Assembly (NCBI GenBank): GCA_037013685.1
Contig: CM072885.1
Location: 69,543,785 to 69,607,784, forward strand
DNA length: 64,000 bases
Direction: 5' to 3'
Origin: Acridotheres tristis
Lineage: Eukaryota; Chordata; Aves; Passeriformes; Sturnidae
Shown: positions 21,290 to 33,479 of the stretch, one piece after another
Layout: each line of letters starts with the position of its first letter
Numbering within the stretch: the first letter of the stretch is position 1
Program-made: the position numbers and the translations under genes
Notes under the pieces: model-generated
Told to the model about the DNA's origin: nothing
The model's database searches: none
What the model saw: only the letters and a program-made list of their open reading frames with translations

Positions 21290-21385
21290 CCATGGGGGAG
21301 GCCGTGGGTGCAGTTCGTGAAGGAGGGGGCGCAGGCGCGCTGTTGACTCTTCCCCGGGATAAGGGTGGAGTTCCTCAGCCAAAGG
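21290..21385 (+). other. Possible first exon of a divergent plus-strand transcript
   Basis: A GC-rich stretch downstream (plus strand) of the CCAAT array ends at a good donor, CAAAG|GTAAGG, at about 21,385. A related stretch near 21,985 also carries a GTTAAGG-like sequence. No coding function is recognised. This rests on the donor motif and promoter position only. Confidence 0.25.
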
Positions 21386-21555
21386 TAAGGGCTGAGCGCA
21401 GCTGTGCCCCGGGCCCGCTGGAATTCCAGCAAGGATCAGCTCCTGCAGCGCCCTGTCCCTGTGCCACGGGTTATCCGTGCCGGTCTGCCTTGTGCCATGT
21501 CCCCGGGTACCTTCTACCCTTTCCTAAGCTCTGTTTTCCTATATTGGGAAGGAGC

Positions 21556-21742
21556 GTGCTGGGGTTTTATTTTGTTTGGCTGCGATCTCTTTGATCTTGG
21601 GGTCATCCAGAAGTGTCATGGGTTTGGTGCTGGCCAAACACCAGCGCGCCCACTAGGAATTATTTACTCTGTAGCTTTTACCTTCCAGCTGCCAGCCCCA
21701 GGAGGGGAAATCTGGCAGTGGTGTTGAGCTGCACGTAGCCAT
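21556..21742 (-). pseudogene. AKR1B relic: exon 1 joined to an exon 7 fragment
   Basis: Positions 21682-21742 resemble AKR1B exon 1: it has the ATG, the TACGTGCAGCTC block and the GGGCTGG..AGCTGGAAG end, followed by a GTAAAA donor. It is 61 nt long instead of 66, so the frame is broken. Just 68 bp further on, 21556-21613 matches 52 of 58 bases of copy B exon 7 and still reads [12 protein letters not shown]. Exons 2-6 and the start of exon 7 are missing. The 65 bp between (from TGTCATGGG) look like an LTR end. It is the dead remnant of a third tandem AKR1B copy. Confidence 0.8.
21614..21680 (+). mobile_element. Possible LTR end fragment inside the AKR1B relic
   Basis: The sequence beginning TGTCATGGGTTTGGTGCTGG resembles 5' ends of avian ERV LTRs as I remember them, and CTGGCCAAACACCAG recurs at about 51,905. 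It separates the two exon remnants. No 3' end or target duplication is seen. Confidence 0.35.
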
Positions 21743-21975
21743 GGCCCTGCACTCCCTCCTGGCTGCCTCTTGCCCGTCTGGTTTAACAGTGGCCACTGAC
21801 CGGAGAAGGGGACAGTGCTGGGGCATCTCTGCTGCTCTGGATCCTCCCATATCCAGCAAACAAGGCTGTGGCTGTTTCTCTGTACGCTCAGCTGGCAAAG
21901 GTTAATGTGAAAGCTGAAATCAATTAAAAATTGACGAGGTAAGTAATCACTTAGGGCGTGACAGTGGTGCGCCCT

Positions 21976-22100
21976 GCAGACCTTTCGATAAGGGTTAAGG
22001 GCAGGTGTGTCCCGCTCCGGCTGGTGTTTCTGATGGGATCAGCTCCTGCAGTGCCCTGTCCGTGTCCCAGGGATTGTCCGTGTGTCTCTCTTGGCCACGT
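21976..22100. repeat. Diverged duplicate of the AKR1B copy B upstream flank
   Basis: Blocks such as GGATCAGCTCCTGCAG and GCCCTGTCC, followed by a CCGTG motif, occur in the same order at about 21,384-21,475 and again here. The distance to the adjacent exon 1 (copy B, or the relic) is similar, about 250-310 bp. This supports tandem duplication of the whole 5' region. Confidence 0.6.
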
Positions 22101-22129
22101 GTCTCTCACACCCTGTTGCAGTTCCCCCC

Positions 22130-25100
22130 ATAGATGTCCTGAGACAAGGTTTCATTCAGGGGCACTTTGGCCCAGGATTGTCACTGGTAAAGCCTGGGGG
22201 TGTCCTGAAAAGTGTCAATAAACGAGTCGTGGGGTTGGATGTGATGCAGAGGCCCCGAGCTCCCAGAGCTGCTCCCTTGCTGTGGGTGTGTGAGTCTGGG
22301 CTGAGCCCTTGTCCCCAGCACAGTGGTGGTGGCCTGGGCTGCTCTCCCCCTTGTCACCTTGTGTGCTGATGAAGTGACACACCTGGAGAAACCTCAGGGT
22401 GAGTTTGCAGAGGAAAAAGGAGTTCCTTTTTGTTATAAATACATATTATGATGTTGGCTTTTCTCAAATATTAAAATACACACTATACATGTGGTGTTAA
22501 AATAGCTTTAAAGATACAGTTTTCTTTAAAAGTAACATAAGCTAATAAAGTGTCTTTGTAATAAGTAAACTACCTGCTTAATTAAATAACACCCAGTAAA
22601 AACACCTGCTACTAATATACCACTTACCAATTGACCATCTATAACAATTAAAAACCACAGCCAAAAAATACACATACTCTAAAAAGGCACACTCAAAAAG
22701 TAGCCATGTAAAACAGTTCCTGAAATATAAAAAATTATTTATGAAAAGGTTTAAAAATGTACAGTAGGTCTGTGAATATACAACGGACAAATAAATTTAA
22801 AAAGTGTCTCCAAAAACAACGTGTTGTGCTCTTATCTAAATGCCAAGCACCCAGCTGTTACAACCTTTTACCTTATTGCTTATCTCTTATTATTTTTTAT
22901 TAAATCTTTTAAAATCTACCAAAAAGAACCCAAAAACCCAAACCATATTTTTCACACTTTTCACCTTCCCCAAAGGTGTTGGTATCCATTCCTCAGGCTG
23001 AAAGGTGAGGCACAGTCTAGAACAGGGAAGTTCACACAGGGCATGCATGCCAAACATGAGAAGTAAAATTAAGTCCCTGTTTTTCCCCAGTCTTGAGAGA
23101 ATCATCCCTCTGGTAAAATGCCAGAACTGCCTTTTCTTTTTTTTTTTTTTTCTCTTCACTTCTCCTTGTTTTATTATTGTGGGCAGCAGGCATATCTCTA
23201 TGGCTTGTTTTTTAGAGCCAGTGTAGTCATAAATGAGTTTCATAATGCAAGGACACGTGAGTGTAGAAGAGAAAAGGTGTCCTGTAGCTTCATGGTCATT
23301 GTGGATGCCATATATAATTACTGCCACAAACTAACACACCCTTGAGCACAAAACCAGAGCAGCATCCGGGGTGGATGGCTGTGTTTTAATGTTTGCACAC
23401 ACGGGGGCAGAGTTTAACTTGTGTGTGGCCGCTGCTTTTGCATTTCTTCAGTCTTAACTCAGCAGACTGATTCGGATATTATATTCCTTAGATTTTGTAA
23501 TAATGAAAAGTTGGAAATCTCTCTTCCTCTGCCTCTTTTCCCGAAAAAAAAAAAAAAGTTGGCTTACATTTGTAATGAATAGACTTGAAAATTTTCTGGT
23601 AGGGACTCCAAAGATACAAACCTGGATTTAAAGAGGAAATTAGCCAGTTGTCACTAATATATCAATTTTCTGAATTTTCTGATCCTTAAATTAAAGATAA
23701 AAAAATAATTTCCTTTTCCCTGCTGTGTTTCTCACTGAGATATACAAGATGATCTCCTGCTTCAACTCACCACTGTATCTCAGAGATATTCCAAAACTTT
23801 CACTTTTAAGCATTGTTATGCACCTGGAGAGGAAATCAAGACTGTTTTCTCCTTCCTGTTAACAAAGCACTTACCTTCAACATTGATGTCCGAGGAGAAG
23901 CAGAAAGAGCATCTAAAATTTAGCATGGTTGGATTTCATACAGCTGGGAGTGCTCTCCTGTGCTGAACAGCTCCAGGTTATTTTTGGCTGCAGCTGGCTG
24001 TGGGTACTGTGGTCCATGTGCAGCTGCTGGGAAGCAAAGTGTGCTGTACAGATTTGGGGAGGTGAACTGCACATTTGGGGCCAGAGGCTGCTTCCATTGG
24101 CAAGTTTGCCATGGATTCAATAGCATGGAAATGAGCCATTTGTTAAAATGTCTGCCAGCAGTGCCAGCTCTTTGTTCGGCCAGTGGAGAAGCAAACTCTG
24201 TCTGACCTATTCTGCATGTTGGCCCTGGTGTGCTGGGAATGGCTGGATGCTGTGATTTCAGCACTGTTTTCCAGTGCCTCATCCCCAGAAATCCCCTGTG
24301 TTCCCCCTGCAGCTCACAGGGCAGCAATGGTGCTTGGCTGGGGCAAAATGGGGACAAAAATTCCTCAGGATCCACATCCCATTGTTGGCCTGGCCATGCT
24401 GGCCTCTGGAGGACAAACCAAAAACAGAAAGAAGAGTAAGAATTGACCTTTTCCTGCTTCCCATTCTCTGTAGTGTAAAACAGTGAGCTCAAGAGGTGCT
24501 GGGATATCATGCAAAGCTGAGAAAATAGCTGCTAAAAATGGCCTTTTGAATACTTCTCACTCTATGTCACCCTTGAGCAAGATGGGCTTCCCAGAAGTAG
24601 TCACAGTCACAAGAAGCCTGAAACAATATATTTTGTGTTCTGAAGCTGGAGTAACTATTACTGTTACAAATAGAGGAAAGGTGAAAATCTGGAGAACATC
24701 GAGTTGAAACTACCCTGAAGAGGAACTTTTTAACTTAGCAGAACTGCAGGAAGCTACAGTTTTTGAGAACTACATCAAATGGGGTGGTGGTTTCATGTTA
24801 AAGAGAAGTGTAACTTGCCAACAAGTAGGTACCTGAGGGTAAACAGGACAGGAAGAGATAGTTAATAAAACTGTCAGGCAGTGGGGAGCAGACCCCTGGA
24901 GGCAGTGGAGGAGGTGTTGACAGCAGACAAGGGCAAAACAAGGCATGTTCATGATATTCCCAAAGAATAATATAGTTCCATTTTCTTCTGAGTCTTGTCT
25001 ACATGAAAATCTTGCACTGTTTCATTATGCTGATGCAAATGCCTTTTTTGGACACATATCAGTTGAATTATGTTGTGTATTGATTTTAGCTTAAATCTCT

Positions 25101-28100
25101 TCCTTACCACTTCAGTTAAAACAGTAGAAACTGCTCCAGCAAAATAACATCCATCCTCCCAAAGATTTCACATTAATTTAACAGCATCAGTTTTTGAACT
25201 GGTTTAATTAAACTGCAACTTCCTTGCACAGGCCAGGACTGGTTGCTCTAGAAGCAGAAACATGTCAGTGTCTTTTGTGTCTTTTCTTTAACTTGTAAAA
25301 AGAAACCTTCTGATCACAGACTGGAGAGATGGATTAATGTGGGACTGGCAAATACTTTGCTTGATTTTTTCTAGGTGAAAAGAGCAGGTACCAAAGCATC
25401 AACAAAGATCAAACCTTCTCATTTGTTTCTGTTGGAGAATGGGCTTTGTAATGAGGGGATAGGCAACTTCAATTAAATAGGAAGAACACCATGGCCAGCA
25501 TCCAAACCCATCTGATCTATAAATGGAAAATTCGCCCATCCCAGACCTACATTCCTGTCCAGTTCTGTTGGTAGGCATGGTTATCACAGGAATGGGATTT
25601 TCCTTTCTTGTACAGGCAGACTGTAGGTTTCCCAAAGCTCATCACTTTAGAGAACAGTTGACTATTTTTCTTGCCAAGTGGAGGATCTTGTTCTCATGGA
25701 AAAATATTTTCGTGCTTCCTTTCAAGTTTCAGCAATAAGCCATGTCTGGTTTTGACAAGGAAAAGGATGCTTTGAATATCTTAAGAGTGGAGGAAAAGAT
25801 ACGTTTTCCCTTTTAAAAAACACAAAAGTTTTGAAAAGTGTTGGAAATATTTTCCTCATGTTGGAAAACAAAACAAAACGAAGCACACAGTAAAACCAGT
25901 AGGAGCAACATGAAAAATACCACAGTGGAATGTGTACAGTTAGAGCTGAATGGAAATTGCTTTATAACCTGAACTTGTACACAACAGGGGAGCCAGATTG
26001 TTTTAGCTGACTGAGTTACTCGGGTTTTGTGACTATGAGAGCAGAACCTCATGTGCTGTTTCTGCCATCACATGGCAGGACCCGTGGGCAGTGTGAACAT
26101 TAATGGGGATGTGGAAGGTCCAGTGATTCCCACAGAAGTTCAGCTCATTGTCCTTCACTAATCCATGTGTGCAGTCATTGCTCTCTGTGCTCCAGGTCTG
26201 CTCCAGGTCAGGTGGGCACTCTCAGCATCTGTCATTTCCAGAAGGAATTCAGGGTGGGCAGGGAGGAGGCTGTGAGCTGAACATTGTTCCAGCACGAGGT
26301 TTCCAGCAATTGTCTTGGCTGGGGACTCTGCTTGTCCTGCAACCAGAACGAGTGTGGAACCCCAGGGGCTGGGAAAAGATGGTGGCCACGTGTGGGTTGC
26401 TGCAGAAGCCAGGAAAATTGGCTTGTGCTCCCAGCTGCCCCCCCAAACTACCAAAAGCAACCAAAAGAGCAGATCAAGTGGCTTCTTCATCTCTAAACTT
26501 TCTGTATCTTGAGAAGTCCTTGGTCCAACAGCATGGGCCTCATTTTCTGCTGTCTTTCTAGAGACATTATACCCTTCCCCAAAACGGAGACAGGTTGTTT
26601 CCAGATGTCTCTACTTGTGCAAATTCCTTCTTAAGAAGGGCAGGACTGTAGTGCCCGTTTTTTTCCTCACACATCCCTTGTATTGATCTTGGCTCAGTCC
26701 CTTGTTTGACACATTACAGCTGCAGACTTGTACAGAGAAGAATAAGGACAGCAATACTGAATGTTTAAACAAGTACTTGACCTATCAAAATGTTGAATGT
26801 TGGACAGTGCTGAAGCAGAAAAGTCTCTTTCTCTGTAAGATAAAAAGGAGACACTGAATTACAGGCAAAATATTTTTTCCTGGCCCTTCCATGGATAGCT
26901 AGATCTGGTGACAATATAGAGGATTAGACTAATTCTGAATAGAAAAAGAGTGGAAGTCAGGCACAACTATTTTAAAGTGAATGGTTTTCCATGTAAGTAA
27001 AACAGAAGAAAATTCAAATTGAAAAACTCTGGGAAGTAGGATATTCTGCCTCCCCATCATGCATGATTTATTAGTTCTGGCTGTCTTTCCACTCACGCTC
27101 CCTTTTTGTTAAAGAAATGAGATGGGGTGGAGGGGGAGGAAGCATGAATTAACTTGTGATACACAGCTATTTATTTAGTAACCTAACTCCTAAAGTTTCC
27201 TGGGAAACAATCCTGTAAAAGAGAGGCCTGATTTTGTTGTTTTTTATGGTCGGGAGCAGTCCCAGTGAATTCTGAGGAGTTACAGTAGAGTAGAAAAACA
27301 ATGTGATTCAGTCCTTCTCTTGATATTATCTAACCATGACACATAGCACAGACTTTTAATATAGGAAGCTCATTTTTGTGCTCCATTCAAAACCAAACTG
27401 AACTTCAGGCAGTCTTGTTTTGTAAACTGCTGTGATTCAACAGAACCACATACCATGGACAGAAACATAAGAAGCACCAGAAAGGTCTTTGTGATTTGTA
27501 GAGTGTTTGTGAGAAAACAAACATCATAAACACACACATCAACAAGGTCTTAGTTAATGCAGAGTTCATTGTAGCATGGAAATAAAAGACTTTAGAGCAA
27601 CTTTTTTTTTTTAAGTGAACCATTCATTTTTTGTAGCAAGATGTTAATTAACACGAACTTGAGTATGTGATGTGTGTTTGTTGTTCTCACCATTCTCTCC
27701 AAGGACATTGAAGTTCCCATTTTTACCCTTTTTGGTTGTATTTGCCCAGATTGTTTTGTGCTGTCATCGTGCTCTCGTCTGTTTTCCAGTCTGTTTTCAA
27801 AATAACTTATCATGACTAGACACCACCCTGCTGCTTTCTTTTTTTTCAAAGCCCTTGAAAATTATCTCTTCCCAGACAGTGCCTTACTGACGTCTAGTGT
27901 CTGAAGCACTTTGTTTATCATGGGAGGGAAAAAAGCAGATTCATCACAGGATTTTCTTTGCTTTTGATACTGCGACAATAAGTTAATTTATACAATACTG
28001 TGAGTAAAGACCAGTGAAATGCTCCAAACCAAAATCTGAAATGTAAACTCTACCAAACTCACAAAATTTAAAAGTGAACCTTGTAAATCTTCAAATTTTG

Positions 28101-31100
28101 TCTCTGGCTCTAGAAGTGAGAAAACTTTTGATTGTGAGAAAGAATTTTGTTTTCCAAGCCATTGACACCTTGTAAAACTTTTTTTATAGGTATTTTTGAA
28201 GACTAGAACTGTATCCACGAGGATTTCTTCAGAATATTGTGTTCCACACACTATTTTTCTAGGCACCTGCTGTGCTGAGGTGTTTATCTGAAGATGACAA
28301 TATAATGGTTTTAAGGGCATAGAGAATATAAGCTTTTTTCCCCATGTGTACGTTCTCAGCTTGGGGTATGCAGAAATAAAATAAAATTTTTTAAGTTAAT
28401 ATTTCAGAAGAACAGACAGAAGTTATCTTTTTTTTACTTCAGAATAAAATTACCAGTACCTAGCCATTGGGATTACATAAAAAATTCAGTTCCCACTTCA
28501 GGTTTAGAATATGATGCCTCACAAAGCAGCTTCCCTCCATCTGTTTTGCATATAATGAGTGCTTTTATGTATTTTCTTCCTCCTTCTTGGTCATTTATTT
28601 GGTATTAATGTTTCAAAAAAACTTCTACACTTACTTAAAAGCTCTCATTCTGGTGACAAATGCAAGGTTAGTTTAAGTCTTTTTTTTTTTAACAGATTTT
28701 CCCTCCAAGTAATGCAGTTAGAGAGAGAGAGAAGGAAAAAAAACAGAGTATGTTTTCTCTTCATATGGACTTATACTTCTGGTTTTGATATAAAGAGAAT
28801 GTACTGAAGTTGTGTAATGCCTCCATACCCAAACAGGATGAAAGCCCCAGTGTGTCAACACACGAGCCTTGTATTAAGCAGGTGTCAAGCAGTGCCTAAA
28901 CTAGTAAAACAAAAGGTGAAAAAGGGCATTTGCTAAGGAGCTGAAGTTGTAATTGGGTGCCTACCTGGTCACCCAGCTGTGCAAGGTGTGCCTTGCTGCT
29001 CTGTCAGGTGCAGCCCCAAGTTGGAGGTAATAACAGCCTTGGTTTAAGATGTGTTGATAAATAGGGGTAGGTGTGTGATGAAAAATTACCCACGCACAGG
29101 TGAGAGCCACCTGTATGGGTACTGCAAGATGTGGAGAGTGGCTCCAGCAGAGAGAAGGGAGCCTGGCACGTCCTGCTCCTGCTCCCTGAGCTCTGGAATG
29201 AAAAAGGTTAATTTTCCTTGTGTTACACACCGAGATCTGGTGTGTAGAGACGTATGAAGAGGTGGATTTAGCCAGAGTAATTTTATGATGTTGTAGTTCT
29301 GAGTCCTCAGGAGGCAGTAAGGATTTTTCTCTGCATAGTGTGTTGTACTCCCAGAGCTTTCTCCATACAAATTTGTCCACGGGTGGAAATGAGCCATCAG
29401 AATAGTTGCAGAGGAATGTGAGACAATAGCATGGATAGCAGACAGAGGAAAGACAGGATCTAGGTCTCTTGTAGGGGAAAAAATGTCAAGTGTTGAAAAT
29501 GAATGAGCCTGAATCCCAGAAAAAGGTGAGGGAGGATTCCCTGGGCACATCTGGGTGGAAAGGAGTAGGGAGGGTCTAGAAAAGGAGATAAATTCATACA
29601 GTAGGAAAGCACACAGGAGAAGTTTTAGAGAGAGGGTTTCAGGGTTATTAAAGAGTTCAAGGACTTGATTACAGAACTTTATTTTGAGCATGAAATTATG
29701 AATGAAGACAGATCATGTATCAAATAGTTCTAAACAAAGAGCTCAGGGTTTTCTGGAAATTAAAATGGGTCTGTCTGCAATGCTCTGTGGCAAACACTGG
29801 ATCTGGCTTTGAACAAAGTAACTATTCTGTGAGAGTACCAAGGGCATAGTCAGAGAAGAACACTCCTGTTTGCCACAGTTTTAATCCATCATTAATCAGC
29901 CTTTCTTCTTTCCAGTTCTGTTTTCTTCTGCTTCTGCCTTGCTCAGCTCCAGGCCTTTATTCAGTGTAGTGCAGTTGCACTGGTGCCCCTGGTGGAAGTT
30001 TATTCGTTGAGGAAAGGAGTTTCCTGGACTAATTCTGCCACAAACATTCCAGCTAAATGCAACAGCCTGGAAAGGCTCCAGAGCAGAGCCCCTGAAAAAC
30101 ACAACCCAGCTGGTGTGAGAGATAATCGCTGCCAAGTGAGTAGAGCTGTCTGTGAGAAGTCACGAACAGGGATGTGGCTTTGACTCTTCTGTCCTTGGAT
30201 AGTTTGAGATGTGAATCAAAGTCATTAGGCTGCTTTTGCCATGCTAATGAAATGGTCTTTCCTAAAGGAGACAAAAATCTGTATTTTATGGCCATAGAGG
30301 TCCTGGATTGTGGCATGGGTTACTGTCTACTCACTCATGACTGCATATTGGCATAGAATGTTTCTCTCTGTTAATTGTATTCTTAATGATTGAGTAATAG
30401 CCAATGCACACAGTGCTGATATTAAATAAAATATATTTTTCCTTCTATCTTTAGGAACTTTGCTTATTTTCCTTCCAAAGTCAACCCAGGCATGGTGGCT
30501 GCAGGTGTGTGTTTGAGCAGTGGGATGTGGGGGCTTTTCTCTTCACCAGTTGGAGCTGATGGGTGGCAAATCAAACTCTTCTACGCTGTGAACTTGAGTA
30601 TTGCTTTGATTACATAGGCTGGACTGGGTTTAGACAAAGCTGACAGAAATGAAAGGTAGTTGTTAATATTAAAGCTGGTGGATGAGGTGAAAAGGATTTT
30701 ATGTATAACTGTTAAGTACAATGCATATCTAGTAGAAATATTCTGCAGAAGCAGCAGATTTTATTGTGGTTCTGTGGTGAAGTCAGGAATAGCTCTATCA
30801 GGAAAGGCACTGAGAGTATTCTCCCTGAGATGCAGAATGCTTTCTGGAGCCTCCCAAACGAATGAGGAACAAAGTGCAGTATCCACCAAAGAGATGCAGG
30901 ATGCTGCTCACCAGCAGCCTGGCCACTCTTAGCACACAGTGCTGTGAGCCTGGCAAAGCAGTGTTTCATCTGGATTAGCCTTCTGCCCCCATTAGATCTT
31001 AAGACCTAATCCCTACAAATATAAAATTAGACATTTCTCCTGACAGCACAATAGAGACATCATTTTAATACCTCTGCTCCAAATTTTCTTAAATTTACTC

Positions 31101-31690
31101 ATGTCAATTTTTCCTATCAGAATCTGAATCCTCCATCTTTTATTTTCATGCACTATCTTTTTAACTTATTAAAAAAGGAAGATCACCTCTGTCTCCTGTA
31201 GAGAGGATGACAGTACCATTTGTTGTACATCCAGTTTGTGGCCCTCAAAACTTTACCTTGTGGCTGTTCAGGGGTAAGCATTTAGAGAAGATAATGTGAC
31301 TCTGAAGGGGTATGAAAGATGTGCTCTGCTTTTTAAAAATCGAATCAGACCTCTGGCAATAGAAGCACTAAAGGACATTATCTCACACCACTACCCTCTT
31401 ATTTCACAGGCTGCTCCATCCACTTTTAATTACTTTAGACCGGGTTTACAGCCTGTGGGAATGAGGGAGCTAGCATGATCCTTAGGAAGACTCACGTCTA
31501 TTTATTTTTTTTTGGCTACTGATTTCATTATGAGTAATTTGATTTTGGACTCTTGCTTTTCACCAAAACCAGAAGGTCCTAAAGCAGTTTCGGGAGAAGC
31601 CAGAGGTTTGGATGCCTCCGATCGCGCTCTGCGCGTTTCACAATGCCCGGACCCTCGGGGGTATCCAGCATCTGTGCCGCGATCCCTGGG
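22130..31690. other. Gene-poor interval between the AKR1B cluster and BPGM
   Basis: About 9.5 kb, mostly AT-rich, in which I recognise no exon, RNA gene or intact mobile element. Poly-T and poly-A tracts occur near 23,137, 23,545 and 28,681. Minus-strand ORFs of 196 codons (23,920-24,510) and 201 codons (29,086-29,691) have no known similarity that I can see. Confidence 0.55.
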
Positions 31691-31694
31691 GTTA

Positions 31695-32133
31695 GATCGG
31701 GCCGCTCCGGGATTCCCGCGGGAGGCAGGAGGGGAGAGCGGCAGATCGGGCCGCTCCGGGATTCCCGGGGAGGCAGGAGGGGAGAGCGGCAGATCGGGCC
31801 GCTCCGGGATTCCCGCGGGAGGCAGGAGGGGAGAGCGGCAGATCGGGCCGCTCCGGGATTCCCGCGGGAGGCAGGAGGGGAGAGCGGCAGATCGGGCCGC
31901 TCCGGGATTCCCGCGGGAGGCAGGACGGGAGAGCGGCAGATCGGGCCGCTCCGGGATTCCCGCAGGAGGCAGGAGGGGAGAGCGGCAGATCGGGCCGCTC
32001 CGGGATTCCCGCGGGAGGCAGGAGGGGAGAGCGGCAGATCGGGCCGCTCCGGGATTCCCGGGGAGGCAGGAGGGGAGAGCGGCAGATCGGGCCGCTCCGG
32101 GATTCCCGGGGAGGCAGGACGGGAGGCCCGGCC
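31695..32133. repeat. Nine-copy 49-bp minisatellite upstream of BPGM
   Basis: GATCGGGCCGCTCCGGGATT recurs at 31695, 31744, 31792, 31841, 31890, 31939, 31988, 32037 and 32085. The period is 49 bp, with two 48-bp steps where CCCGCGGG is shortened to CCCGGGG. Each unit holds a CGGGATTCCCG palindrome and a GGAGGCAGGAGGGGAGAG purine run. The array is CpG-dense and has no stop codon in several frames on both strands, which creates ORFs of 210-253 codons that are not genes. It ends about 175 bp before the putative BPGM first exon. Confidence 0.96.
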
Positions 32134-32139
32134 GAGCAT

Positions 32140-32740
32140 CCCCGAACCCCACCGGGCACGGCAGCGCCGGGTACAGGGCAGGGCTGGGCGCTCGGGGCAT
32201 GGCGTCACCACCCCGCGCCGCGCTCATTGGCTGAGCCCGCTGCCCATCCGCCTGGCCGGCCAATCAGAGCGCGCCGCTCTCGCGGGCACGGAGGCGCGGC
32301 GGCCGCAATAAGACGCGCTGCCCGCCCTTCGCCCGGCCCGGCGGCGGCCCCGGCGCTCCCCGTGAGGCGGCGGGGCTCCAGCCTGGTAACTCCCGGCAGC
32401 GCGGGGTCGGGGAGCGGGGAGCGGCCCTGGGTTTGGGGAGGGCTCCCTCAGCGCTCCGGGCAGGGATTGCGGTGGTGTCCCCCGGGCGAGCGGCGGGTTC
32501 CCGAGGCGGCGGTGGCTGCGAGGCGCCGTGTGCGAGCCCGGGGCCGTGCCTGCGAGCCCGTGTTTGTGTTTGTGTTTATGTGCGGGTCATCGGCCCGCGC
32601 TGGGGTTTGCGCGTGTCCCGGAGGTGCTGCCCTAGTTCTGGAGGCTCCGCCGTGCTCGGGGAGGGCTGGGACGCGCAGGTGCCTCCGCGCAGGGACGCGG
32701 TGTAAAGGGGGTGAGCAGGGGAGCTTGTCCCGGCCGCAGC
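32140..32740. promoter_or_regulatory. CpG island and promoter of BPGM
   Basis: This interval is very GC- and CpG-rich. It has an inverted CCAAT box (ATTGG, 32226-32230) and a direct one (CCAATCA, 32260-32266), followed by GCAATAAGACG near 32,303. Its position just before a good donor at 32,386 and upstream of the BPGM coding exons marks it as the likely promoter. Confidence 0.75.
32310..32385 (+). other. BPGM: Putative non-coding exon 1 of BPGM
   Basis: A GC-rich stretch after the CCAAT boxes ends at CCAGCCTG|GTAACT. The 3' end is set by the donor; the 5' end is a guess because no transcription start can be read from sequence. A non-coding first exon is the usual layout of this gene. Confidence 0.5.
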
Positions 32741-32872
32741 TGGGAGTGACCGCCGCTAGTATGACACCTTAAAGCTGTGCTTGGCCGGGAGATCCGCCCG
32801 TGTAAGAGGTTATCCTGAGCACCGTGCTGAGCTGGGGCTCTGGGTTTCTGTTCTCTCACACAGTTAAGCGCA

Positions 32873-33032
32873 CGATGGTTTGAGTTGGAAGGGACCCTAA
32901 AGGCCATCCAGTTCCAACCCCTGTGCCTTGGGTACCTTTCACTAGAATAGGTTCCTCAAGGCTCCAGGCAGCCTGGCTTTGAACACCTCTGGCGATGGGG
33001 CACCCACAGCTTCTCTGGGTTCCCTGTTCCTG
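32873..33032 (-). mobile_element. CR1 LINE 3'-end fragment
   Basis: Read on the minus strand, the sequence shows CR1 landmarks: GAAGCTGTGGGTGCCCCATC, then GTTCAAAGCCAGGCTG, then GGGTCCCTTCCAACTC near the 3' end at 32,880. It is a 5'-truncated copy in the first BPGM intron. Confidence 0.85.
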
Positions 33033-33378
33033 TGCCGCTGAGCTGGGTCCGGGTCTGCTCTGTGTATCCCCTGTAGCGTCGCAGAGCTTTCAGTAGAGTT
33101 CTGCACACTAGAGCTGTGGTAATTACAGTCTAAGCAAATCTTAGGGAGCAAATGATATCCCGGGGCATGTGGGAGGCCAAAAATTTTCCCTTGTTGGAAA
33201 TGCAGGAGCTGTGTGTTGGCATCTCTTTTTGGGAGAAGGCATTTGGTAGCTTTCCCAGCCCATACGAGGGGTGTGTGCTCTATTTTTTGAACAGCTTTGA
33301 GAGCAAATGGTGGCTGGCGTGGCCGTTTGCACTTGTGGCTCTTTCTGTGAGCACTCAGTGTTTATCCTTTCCCTGCAG

Positions 33379-33471
33379 GTAACCGGCCAAGAGTGTGTGG
33401 TGGCCTCGGTATAAAGCAGCTCTTCAGCCTTTGCTGGGATTTGTGTAAGTTGTTCCTTTGCCATAGGAAAG
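33379..33471 (+). other. BPGM: Putative second 5' UTR exon of BPGM
   Basis: A 93-nt segment is bounded by a pyrimidine-rich acceptor (TTTCCCTGCAG) and a strong donor (GGAAAG|GTGAGT). It is not coding in any obvious way and lies between the promoter and the first coding exon. It may be alternatively included; transcript data are needed to confirm it. Confidence 0.45.
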
Positions 33472-33479
33472 GTGAGTAG

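Noticed and set aside
31502..32311. Overlapping ORFs of 155-253 codons on both strands with Arg/Gly- or Pro-rich repeats
   Set aside because: They are by-products of the 49-bp minisatellite: the unit lacks stop codons and its length is not a multiple of 3, so several frames stay open. There is no unique coding sequence.
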